Assembly: GCA_945876155.1 (NCBI GenBank)
Contig: CAMCMW010000067.1
Span: 1 to 7,307, forward strand
Length of the DNA: 7,307 nucleotides
Reading direction: 5' to 3'
From: an uncultured Ruminococcus sp.
Lineage (GTDB): Bacteria > Bacillota > Clostridia > Oscillospirales > Ruminococcaceae
In this document: positions 1 to 5,603 of the stretch, in pieces
How the letters are laid out: each line of letters opens with the position of its first letter
How positions within the stretch are numbered: position 1 is the first letter of the stretch
The notes under the pieces: generated by a model
Databases searched by the model: none
The model's input: the letters and a program-made list of their open reading frames with translations, nothing else
Told to the model about the DNA's origin: nothing
Made by a program: the position numbers and the translations under genes

Positions 1-50
1 TTGCTTTTCTGCGCCCTTTTTCCTGAATTCATGTGGATTATCTTTTTCAA
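1..50 (-). CDS. 5' end of an unidentified gene, TTG start, runs off the left edge
   Basis: Sixteen codons are open from a TTG at 50-48 to the window edge, reading M-K-K-I-I-H-M-N-S-G-K-R-A-Q-K-S. A perfect AGGAGG at 64-59 lies 8 bases upstream of this TTG. The TTG overlaps the TGA stop of the preceding gene (TTGA), a classic translational-coupling arrangement. An in-frame ATG at 32-30 is possible but has no Shine-Dalgarno of its own. The N-terminus is basic; nothing can be said about function. It would be the second gene of the operon that begins with the 474-residue protein. Confidence 0.6.
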   Translation of the reverse strand, partial: MKKIIHMNSGKRAQKS

Positions 51-1471
51 ACTTTATCCCTCCTGAAATAAGAATCAATATCTGATTTTGTCCTGAGTAT
101 TTTTTCTTCAGGTACTTTTCGCTGCTCCGCCAATTTTGCAGATTTCTCAAATGCCTGAATATATATATCACTATGTTTCAGATCATTGACAAAATCAACA
201 AGATGACTATCGTCATATATCTTTGACAACTCGGAAAGACCATCAAGATAATTGTTTACAATGGTCATTTCTCTTCGGGCAAACTGAGCATTTGATTCTG
301 CGGTTCTTATATTCACAGCACGTTTAGCTTCTCCGTAGAGAGATATGGTGAAACGTCCAATACCAGCGATATTCAACCGAAGTAAGAACTCAGACACATT
401 AAAAGTTCCGCCTCCGGTCATAAATCCACGTATTGCGGCGTCTCCCAGGTCGATTAAACAGAATGTTCCGTGTGCTACAGTCAGCATTCTCTTAATGGTG
501 GGATTAGAAAACGGTTCACACGCATTCCACATAGCAGATGCTGAACGAGATACTTCTTTTGTGGTAACAAGATACTTAATCATCCGTCTTATTGCATATA
601 TCAATCTCACTATTATCTCGTTTATAAAAACAGGTATAGCCTGAGCGGTTTGAAACCGAAAATCAAATCCTTTCTTATATACGTTCAATGCCAGTTCATT
701 TAAGTCTTTTTCAAACTTGAATACAGGTAAATTCAACTGACGCTTTATAGCAATAATATCGTTAGTCCATGTCCATAATGGAGAAGGTATCCCCGTTCCA
801 CGCCCCTTACTGCCCGATGAACCTGATATATCAGAAATCAAGTGTCCAAACCAGTTTACAAAGCCACAGAACAGCTTTGCCGGAACACTGTTCCCCTGGA
901 GTTCAAATCCATCATCGGCATTTTGTAAAGAAATCAGTTCACCGCCAGACACAAAATGAGATTGATTGGTAAACTGATCCAATATCGAAAAGAACAGCCC
1001 CAACAGTGTCGGATTATGTCCAAGAGACTTAAAATGATGGTTAGACGGGTTTAAGTCAAATATCTCACTTGCCGCATCTCCTGCACCACGTTGATCATAT
1101 GGTATTTTAAACTTTTTTTCAAGGAAACCAATGGCTGATGACAACGAATCCTTACCTTTTCCATCCCAGCCACAAAGCCTTGCAAAATCCATAATCCGAT
1201 TTGAAAACCATTTATCAGTAACATTCCCAATTGGTGATTCTCCGGGTTTTCCTACCAGAAATACATCTATTAAACCGCATAATGCACCTGAACTGGCTGC
1301 TAAAGCATAATCCAACTTATCGCATTGCGGCTTAAGCAATGCTGCCGATTGAACCGTTTCTTCGAGATTACATAGCTCGTTTTCAGCTGCTTTCCGAGCT
1401 GTTTCAATAGAAGAAGAAAAATCAAATTCATCGTCTGAAATACCCAGTTCCAGGATTCTTGTATCGGTCAT
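47..1471 (-). CDS. Uncharacterised protein with YdjM/DUF457-like metal-ligand motifs
   Basis: I do not recognise a named function. The start is set at ATG 1471 (474 residues) because AAGGAGG lies 8 bases before it; an upstream in-frame ATG at 1492 has no Shine-Dalgarno and its first codons contain that site. Numbered from the 1492 ATG, three conserved-looking blocks occur in order: D61-Y-A-L-A...G-L-I-D76; N-H152-H153-F-K-S-L-G-H159 followed by a hydrophobic run; and G-H217-L-I-S-D221...G-I-P-S-P-L-W. This matches the block order of YdjM/DUF457 membrane-bound metal-dependent hydrolases (PDxDH, HRGxTHS, GYxSHxxxDxxTxxG...WP), with some ligands substituted. A hydrophobic/basic stretch (about 285-308) and a second H341/D348/D351 block follow, then a charged, probably helical tail (about 400-470). 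There is no signal peptide. It is first in its own operon, behind three tandem promoters, and is coupled to the next gene by a 4-base overlap. The hydrolase idea is inference from motif order only. Confidence 0.85.
   Translation of the reverse strand: MTDTRILELGISDDEFDFSSSIETARKAAENELCNLEETVQSAALLKPQCDKLDYALAASSGALCGLIDVFLVGKPGESPIGNVTDKWFSNRIMDFARLCGWDGKGKDSLSSAIGFLEKKFKIPYDQRGAGDAASEIFDLNPSNHHFKSLGHNPTLLGLFFSILDQFTNQSHFVSGGELISLQNADDGFELQGNSVPAKLFCGFVNWFGHLISDISGSSGSKGRGTGIPSPLWTWTNDIIAIKRQLNLPVFKFEKDLNELALNVYKKGFDFRFQTAQAIPVFINEIIVRLIYAIRRMIKYLVTTKEVSRSASAMWNACEPFSNPTIKRMLTVAHGTFCLIDLGDAAIRGFMTGGGTFNVSEFLLRLNIAGIGRFTISLYGEAKRAVNIRTAESNAQFARREMTIVNNYLDGLSELSKIYDDSHLVDFVNDLKHSDIYIQAFEKSAKLAEQRKVPEEKILRTKSDIDSYFRRDKV
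59..64 (-). promoter_or_regulatory. Ribosome binding site (AGGAGG) for the TTG-start gene
   Basis: AGGAGG on the minus strand, 8 bases before the TTG at 50-48. It is embedded in the last codons of the upstream gene (its two consecutive arginine codons). It is the main reason to believe a gene starts here. Confidence 0.65.
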
Positions 1472-1479
1472 CCCCTTAT

Positions 1480-1486
1480 CCTCCTT
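1480..1486 (-). promoter_or_regulatory. Ribosome binding site (AAGGAGG) deciding the start at 1471
   Basis: AAGGAGG on the minus strand is separated by 8 bases from ATG 1471-1469. It lies inside the reading frame if the longer start at 1492 is used, which argues that the shorter form is the real protein. Confidence 0.75.
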
Positions 1487-1533
1487 CTTCATATGCTTTG
1501 ATTAAGGTCAAATCAGTTCAAAAACCCTATTAC

Positions 1534-1562
1534 ATTATAAACGATTTACCCATTGATTACAA
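1534..1562 (-). promoter_or_regulatory. Proximal sigma-70-like promoter (P3)
   Basis: The -35 is TTGTAA at 1562-1557 (4 of 6 consensus), followed by a 17-base spacer and a perfect TATAAT at 1539-1534. The predicted start near 1527 gives a leader of about 56 bases before ATG 1471. It is the closest of three promoter-like sites facing the 474-residue gene. Confidence 0.5.
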
Positions 1563-1594
1563 CACTTTTTTACAAATTCGTACTTCTTTCTCAT

Positions 1595-1652
1595 TTGTAA
1601 CATTCCTCTTTTCTTTCCTTTTATTATATCATTTCAGAGAGGAACGTTACAA
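1595..1652. repeat. 15-bp inverted repeat bracketing a promoter
   Basis: Minus-strand TTGTAACGTTCCTCT (1652-1638) is the reverse complement of AGAGGAATGTTACAA (1609-1595) except at one position, which would be a G-U pair in RNA. The 28 bases between the arms contain a perfect TATAAT. The left arm supplies the -35 of the middle promoter and lies at about +1 of the distal promoter; the right arm lies just downstream of the middle promoter's start. It could be a pair of operator half-sites or a 5'-leader stem-loop. No U-run follows the right arm, so it is not an intrinsic terminator. Confidence 0.6.
1623..1652 (-). promoter_or_regulatory. Middle sigma-70-like promoter (P2), within the inverted repeat
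   Basis: TTGTAA at 1652-1647 and a perfect TATAAT at 1628-1623 are separated by 18 bases. The -35 is 4 of 6 to consensus and is the same hexamer as in P3. The predicted start is near 1616, just before the right arm of the inverted repeat. Confidence 0.4.
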
Positions 1653-1656
1653 CTTT

Positions 1657-1685
1657 ATTATAGCACAGCAATTGCAATTTGCCAA
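1657..1685 (-). promoter_or_regulatory. Distal, strongest sigma-70-like promoter (P1), extended -10
   Basis: TTGGCA at 1685-1680 (5 of 6), a 17-base spacer and a perfect TATAAT at 1662-1657 preceded by TGC, an extended -10. A 10-base palindrome, AATTGCAATT (1679-1670), sits in the spacer. It lies just past the terminator of the upstream unit, as expected for an independent transcription unit. The predicted start near 1650 gives a leader of about 180 bases that begins with the left arm of the inverted repeat. Confidence 0.65.
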
Positions 1686-1736
1686 AAACATCTGCAAACT
1701 ACACCCTCCGTTTCTGCGTACTGGACACGCAAAAAT

Positions 1737-1774
1737 AATCCCGATATACCGCCGTATCACGATATATCGGGATT
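1737..1774. terminator. Hairpin terminator, usable in both directions
   Basis: A 12-bp perfect stem (1737-1748 paired with 1763-1774, arms AATCCCGATATA / TATATCGGGATT) with a 14-base loop. Read on the minus strand it is followed by TATTTTT (1736-1730), so it should end the transcript of the C39 peptidase and small membrane peptide. On the plus strand it runs into TTTT. It separates the two minus-strand transcription units; promoter P1 starts about 50 bases beyond it. Confidence 0.75.
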
Positions 1775-1828
1775 TTCATACTATTTACGGGTACGCATAT
1801 TCAAATGACCGAGGCAATGCACGACTGA

Positions 1829-1944
1829 TTATTTGAAAAAAGTCTGTGTTTCGCTGTATGCGCCAAAAACCTTAAACTGAAAAAGCATAACAAATATTGC
1901 AATGCCAATCAATAATACAGCAGATATTTTTCACTTATACTCAT
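1829..1944 (-). pseudogene. Small single-pass membrane peptide gene with a one-base frameshift
   Basis: ATG 1944 follows GGAG (1955-1952) by 7 bases and starts 16 bases after the stop of the peptidase gene. The first frame reads M-S-I-S-E-K-Y-L-L and then two tyrosines and a TGA. Shifting by one base at about 1918 continues as V-L-L-I-G-I-A-I-F-V-M-L-F-Q-F-K-V-F-G-A and ends at TAA 1831-1829. Joined, this is 38 residues: a short polar N-terminus, one transmembrane helix and a C-terminus with several polar residues. The good ribosome site, sensible hydrophobicity and a stop just before the terminator argue for a real gene that has lost one base, or for a sequencing error. I see no heptameric slippery site to support programmed shifting. 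Function unknown; it may accompany the peptidase. Confidence 0.5.
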
Positions 1945-1960
1945 CTTATTGCTCCATTCA

Positions 1961-3532
1961 TCAATAAAGGATATAATAGACCTTATCGACATAATTTAAA
2001 TGCTGCTGCAAATTAGTCCGACTATATGCAGGATCATTTATGCTGAAGTTTGATGCTGAAAAGCTGTTTGTATTTCCATTGTATCCTGTAACACAAACTG
2101 CATGAGCATTTCCTTTAGAATTCTGACACCATATAACTACAGGTCTTCCAGCCTTGAGTTTGTTATATATGTCTCTCATAATGTCCTGATTTATACTCTT
2201 TCCGCCATACGATTTATAGCTGAGACCGCAGTTGCTCACACTGCTCCAGTATATGGAGTTATTTGAAAATCTCAGTTTATTTTTTACCGCATCAGGATAT
2301 ACAGTGGAATTTGTGTTATAGCTGTATGCCATGGCTATTGAAGTAATTATACAGCCTACTGCACCTATAGTTTTTGTACCAATCTTAACATTTTTCCACC
2401 TTGCGTCCCCCTGTTTATATGAAGGAACGGAAAGCTGTATGTTACTGCTGGAAGAGTTTGAATTTGAAACAGCAGTAAACTTAATTTTCTGAGCATTAGT
2501 AGCGTTGCCCTGATAAAGCTGAATATTTGCACCATTGGCTGACGATGCTCCGCATACATCCAGATAGTAGGAGCTGTTCAGTTTTGACTGCATATAATAG
2601 TAACCATTTCCGGCACTAATCAATCTCCATTGCTGAGCTGCGGTTCCATTATACTCATATATCTGAATATTAGTTCCGTTTGCTGCAATTCCACCGCTGA
2701 CATCAATCACTTTATTGCTGTTGACATTGTAAAACGCATAATATCCATTCGATAAATATACTGCCCTGAACTGCTGATTTGCTCCGCCATGATTGGAGTA
2801 ACTTATAATATTTGCTCCATTATGCGTTCCACCTTTAGTTACATCAAGCACATTTCCTGTTGCACACGCAGGAGTTAACAGATATGCTGTACCATTATTT
2901 AATGGGGTTGAATAATTTGACGATGAATTGCCTCCGGAATTATCAGAGGTCAGATTGGAGTATGATACAAATGTTGTATACTTCATACTTACATATCCGC
3001 CATAATTTGACGCATATCCCCAATCACCTGATTTTGATGTGATATATACATATGTACCATTCTTTAATGACGTCTTAACGGAATAATTTGTTCCCGGACC
3101 TGTTCTTACTTTCAGCGAACTGTTTACCTGCACTTTATAAGTCGCAGCCTGAAATGATCCCGAACTTCCTCCGGAGGATATCTGTGCGCAGTAATCCAGA
3201 CATACCCAGCCGCTTTTCAATCCGCCTGTACACTTTATGCTGTTGGTGTGTCCCCAGCTGCCGCTGATCTGGTCTACTGTAAATGTCGTTCCGTTTGTTG
3301 CTGCTCCAACCTTTGAATATCCTGTTCCTGCTCCTGAACGCACATTTATACCCGACGATGCGTTTACCTTGTAATTTCCGGTCGAATACGCCTCAGCAAC
3401 AATCCCATAATCGGAATTATTGAAAACCGGGTAATAGTTAACGAATACAACTGAAAGAATTGCCGCTAACATTGCTGCTGCAATGCGTCTGAGTTTGTTT
3501 GAAACATATTTGTCCTTTTTGTTTGCTTTCAT
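1961..3532 (-). CDS. Secreted C39-type cysteine peptidase with two SH3b domains and a ricin-type lectin domain
   Basis: 523 residues. Start supported by AAGGAAGG 6 bases before ATG 3532. A long signal peptide has a basic start (to about residue 16), a hydrophobic core (about 17-31) and a likely cut after A-E-A at 46-48. Two bacterial SH3 domains follow: about 52-115 (I-N-V-R-S-G-A-G-T) and 131-189 (L-K-V-R-T-G-P-G-T), as seen in wall-binding proteins. A ricin-type beta-trefoil spans about 215-355 with degenerate QxW marks (Q-Q-F 253-255, Q-Q-W 300-302). After a serine/asparagine-rich linker, a C39-like papain-fold peptidase spans about 366-520: Q374 in the Y-K-Q-G-D motif (oxyanion), C394 in G-C-I-I-T-S-I-A, H477 in A-H-A-V and D500 in N-D-P. 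All the expected catalytic residues are present, so it is probably active outside the cell. No LPxTG anchor or dockerin is seen. Substrate unknown: wall peptides, host proteins or an exported partner. No promoter is recognisable directly upstream, so it may be read from the ATPase operon. Confidence 0.93.
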   Translation of the reverse strand: MKANKKDKYVSNKLRRIAAAMLAAILSVVFVNYYPVFNNSDYGIVAEAYSTGNYKVNASSGINVRSGAGTGYSKVGAATNGTTFTVDQISGSWGHTNSIKCTGGLKSGWVCLDYCAQISSGGSSGSFQAATYKVQVNSSLKVRTGPGTNYSVKTSLKNGTYVYITSKSGDWGYASNYGGYVSMKYTTFVSYSNLTSDNSGGNSSSNYSTPLNNGTAYLLTPACATGNVLDVTKGGTHNGANIISYSNHGGANQQFRAVYLSNGYYAFYNVNSNKVIDVSGGIAANGTNIQIYEYNGTAAQQWRLISAGNGYYYMQSKLNSSYYLDVCGASSANGANIQLYQGNATNAQKIKFTAVSNSNSSSSNIQLSVPSYKQGDARWKNVKIGTKTIGAVGCIITSIAMAYSYNTNSTVYPDAVKNKLRFSNNSIYWSSVSNCGLSYKSYGGKSINQDIMRDIYNKLKAGRPVVIWCQNSKGNAHAVCVTGYNGNTNSFSASNFSINDPAYSRTNLQQHLNYVDKVYYILY

Positions 3533-3556
3533 GATATACCTTCCTTTCCCATTGCT

Positions 3557-3667
3557 TTATCGGTCGTTTTGAATAAGCATATTTACCCGTCGGATGATAT
3601 CCCTCATATTTTTTTCATTCACTACTTCATAAACATTACCCACCTTTCTGAAAACTGCATTGACCAC
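3557..3667 (-). CDS. Possible 36-residue small protein between the ATPase and peptidase genes
   Basis: A frame opens at GTG 3667 and ends at TAA 3559-3557. It gives V-V-N-A-V-F-R-K-V-G-N-V-Y-E-V-V-N-E-K-N and then a charged helix-like end with M-R-D-I-I-R-R-V-N-M-L-I-Q. It lies 14 bases after the ATPase stop and 24 bases before the peptidase start. The composition resembles real protein (mixed charge and aliphatic residues), but the only upstream Shine-Dalgarno is a weak TAAGG 11 bases away, and the length is within chance. A better ribosome site, AAAGGTGG (3647-3640), precedes only a stop-limited few-codon frame. Treat as a candidate. Confidence 0.25.
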   Translation of the reverse strand: MVNAVFRKVGNVYEVVNEKNMRDIIRRVNMLIQNDR

Positions 3668-3680
3668 AGGTTAACATACC

Positions 3681-4985
3681 TTATTGAAATTTTGTAAACC
3701 TGAAATAAAACGGCTGCGCTCCGGGGAGTCCGATAATAGCTTCGCCCCTGTGAAGATTAGTTATATCCCAGTCCTCAACAACATTGCCTTCCCGTATTTC
3801 CTCCACTACACCCCTGTTTTGCAAAGCACCCATATAGGTTTCTTTTTTGCGGTTTACACCATAGAGATTTTTTATATACTGTCGTGAGGCATAATCGTTT
3901 ACATTAAACGAAATATTGGTCAGAAAGCCCGATAACATACTCTGTGTACGATTTTCACCGTAATTATTGTAAATCTGTGATATATTCTGAATGCCAACCA
4001 TAAACTTAACACCCAGACTTCTTCCGAAATTCACTGCGTCTTCCACATGACGCAAATGCGGAAGCAGACTGAATTCGTCGACAATAAAGTATACATTTCC
4101 CTCGCTCTTTTTTCTGCACAGCGCCTCCTTTATTGCCATATCAAACATAAGGCTGTAAACAGGGGCAAGCATACTGCCTATACCCATATCATATTCAATA
4201 AAGACGCATCTTCCCGCCTTTTGACGTACGGTGTTTCTTAAAGAAATACTTCCGGTTTTATTAAAGTTTCCAACAAAAAATTCATTGATAACCTGATAAA
4301 GCTCCGAGAGAACGCCCTGAGTCTGAGCCGATTTTTCGTTTGAAATATAATTATTCATATAACGAAATCTGTCATACCCCTGAAGTATCTGCTTTAACTC
4401 CTCTACGGTTTTGCCGGCAAAAAACGTTTTAAGGTTCTGGTTACTGCATACAATCGTTTTTCTGTTCAGACAAAAATGTGTTAATACAGCACTGAAAATA
4501 TCCTTTGCGGCATTCGGGAAAAATGGCTGATTACTGCTTTCTATTGCTTTTTGAAAAAGAGTATTTGATATTTCAATTATGTCATCCTCCATATGCTCAC
4601 CTAACGTGATTTCATGAAAGATATTCCAGTAATCCTTTCCCCTTGCACCGCATGACAAATTATCATTACTGATAACCACATCACCGCTACGGTAAAACTG
4701 CTGATAAAAATCACCTTTTGTATCAAAAATAATCATTACGTCCTGCTCAGTTAAATTCTGCCGCAGCTGTTTTAGCATCTGCATAAAGGTATTGGTTTTT
4801 CCTGTGCCAATTCCACCAAGCAAAAGTATATGACGACTAAGTACATCTTCATCAATCGGAACATAAACCGGGGAATTCTGTTCATTGATACCGCACAGAC
4901 TTAACCGATAGCTTTCCTGTCTGACAGGATATTTAACAGGTTCACGATGCAGCTGACTGCCGTCAAATATTTCTGTTTTTCGCAT
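3681..4985 (-). CDS. VirD4/TrwB/TraG-like coupling ATPase without a transmembrane anchor
   Basis: 434 residues. ATG 4985 is preceded by AGGAG at 7 bases. Walker A is G-G-I-G-T-G-K-T at 57-64; the following strand carries I-I-F-D88-T-K-G-D, the form usual in VirD4/TrwB proteins. An insert at about 118-250 (Y-W-N-I-F-H-E-I ... Q-P-F-F-P-N-A-A-K-D-I-F) resembles the all-alpha domain of TrwB. Walker B is V-Y-F-I-V-D303-E304-F, followed by G-R-S-L-G-V-K-F-M-V-G-I-Q333, the glutamine motif of the TraG/TraD C-terminal region. Family role: a hexameric motor that brings DNA or protein substrate to a secretion channel. Unlike classical coupling proteins it has only about 50 residues before the Walker A strand and no membrane helices. 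The gene immediately upstream (15-base gap) encodes a single-pass membrane protein that could be the missing anchor. Substrate unknown; HerA/FtsK-like non-secretory motors are an alternative. Confidence 0.9.
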   Translation of the reverse strand: MRKTEIFDGSQLHREPVKYPVRQESYRLSLCGINEQNSPVYVPIDEDVLSRHILLLGGIGTGKTNTFMQMLKQLRQNLTEQDVMIIFDTKGDFYQQFYRSGDVVISNDNLSCGARGKDYWNIFHEITLGEHMEDDIIEISNTLFQKAIESSNQPFFPNAAKDIFSAVLTHFCLNRKTIVCSNQNLKTFFAGKTVEELKQILQGYDRFRYMNNYISNEKSAQTQGVLSELYQVINEFFVGNFNKTGSISLRNTVRQKAGRCVFIEYDMGIGSMLAPVYSLMFDMAIKEALCRKKSEGNVYFIVDEFSLLPHLRHVEDAVNFGRSLGVKFMVGIQNISQIYNNYGENRTQSMLSGFLTNISFNVNDYASRQYIKNLYGVNRKKETYMGALQNRGVVEEIREGNVVEDWDITNLHRGEAIIGLPGAQPFYFRFTKFQ

Positions 4986-5000
4986 CTGACCACTCCTATG

Positions 5001-5561
5001 TTATATGTCCATTCCAAAGTCTTCGTCAATTTCATTCTCCTGCTCTTGCTCTGTTGTTTCTGTTTTCTGTATAAACAATTCATACGTTTCAAAATTATTT
5101 TCAACGCTCCACTGTTCTTGCTGTATTGTTTCTGCTTCCTTTGAGACTTCAATATTTTCATTCTCCGTTTCCGGCTCCATTATTATTTCTATTTTCTGTG
5201 ATGCCTCGATATTATTTTCTTCCTCTGTTTCACGTTTAGCCTCTTCTTTATCTGGATCTACCATATCGCCTACCAGGTTATTAGTTGCATCAAGCGTTTC
5301 CATTGCTTTCTCATGAGTGGATAATTCTTCATGTATTATTGTGATACCGCTCCCTTTTGCATTATCAACAATGTTTTCTGCACCGTTAGCATTTATAGCC
5401 TCACGTATACTGGATACACCTGCAAACGTATAAGACGAACCGATTGCCAGAAGACCAAATATCGAAAAACCATATTTTACACCAGTAATTAAATTTTCAA
5501 GAATCATAATATCTGTGTATGATACAGTAAGATTATTTTCAGCAATAACCCCTGCAATCAC
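5001..5561 (-). CDS. Single-pass membrane protein with a long acidic tail
   Basis: The start is set at GTG 5561 (186 residues), which follows AGGAAAGGAG (5574-5565). The longer TTG start at 5591 has no Shine-Dalgarno and would contain this site. One transmembrane helix at about residues 31-49 (G-F-S-I-F-G-L-L-A-I-G-S-S-Y-T-F-A). After a mixed segment (50-100) the C-terminal half is dominated by glutamate with some aspartate, asparagine and glutamine, and contains an imperfect 20-residue tandem repeat. I recognise no family. With one helix, no signal-peptide-like cleavage site, and a tail likely to be disordered and strongly negative, it could anchor or recruit a partner. Its stop lies 15 bases from the start of the soluble coupling ATPase, which normally needs a membrane segment, so a role as its separate membrane partner is a reasonable inference. 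Which side the tail faces is not settled by the sequence. Confidence 0.85.
   Translation of the reverse strand: MIAGVIAENNLTVSYTDIMILENLITGVKYGFSIFGLLAIGSSYTFAGVSSIREAINANGAENIVDNAKGSGITIIHEELSTHEKAMETLDATNNLVGDMVDPDKEEAKRETEEENNIEASQKIEIIMEPETENENIEVSKEAETIQQEQWSVENNFETYELFIQKTETTEQEQENEIDEDFGMDI
5112..5231 (-). repeat. Imperfect tandem repeat of two 60-base units in the acidic tail
   Basis: Two consecutive 20-codon units encode E-T-E-E-E-N-N-I-E-A-S-Q-K-I-E-I-I-M-E-P and E-T-E-N-E-N-I-E-V-S-K-E-A-E-T-I-Q-Q-E-Q. They align with one gap and share the E-T-E / E-N-x-I-E / S / E frame. A weaker third unit may follow. This looks like internal duplication followed by drift, or simply low-complexity acidic sequence. 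Confidence 0.4.
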
Positions 5562-5564
5562 ACT

Positions 5565-5574
5565 CTCCTTTCCT
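5565..5574 (-). promoter_or_regulatory. Ribosome binding site (AGGAAAGGAG) deciding the GTG start at 5561
   Basis: The AGGA part is 9 bases and the GGAG part 3 bases from GTG 5561. A rare ATT start at 5558 would give 6-base spacing from GGAG and cannot be excluded. The site rules out the TTG at 5591 as the main start. Confidence 0.5.
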
Positions 5575-5603
5575 GAAATATAATACAGCAAAACAACTGC
5601 TGT

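Noticed and set aside
1595..1652. Inverted repeat considered as an intrinsic terminator or attenuator
   Set aside because: The stem is followed by ATGAGAAAG rather than a U-run and the loop contains a perfect promoter box, so an operator or leader structure fits better.
1459..1836. 125-codon plus-strand open frame across the intergenic region
   Set aside because: It starts inside a confident minus-strand gene without a convincing ribosome site, runs straight through the minus-strand promoters and the hairpin terminator, and shows no domain-like pattern.
2365..2559. 64-codon minus-strand frame inside the peptidase gene
   Set aside because: It lies in another frame within the ricin/C39 coding region; the peptidase frame has clear domains and catalytic residues.
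3681..4985. Reading the ATPase as proof of a conjugative element
   Set aside because: No relaxase, VirB4, VirB6 or origin-like sequence is visible; a VirD4-like motor alone does not establish conjugation.
4947..5316. Plus-strand open frames rich in serine, cysteine, phenylalanine and leucine opposite the acidic-tail gene
   Set aside because: They are the antisense image of glutamate-rich codons (GAA/GAG read as TTC/CTC), a usual artefact of low-complexity coding sequence.
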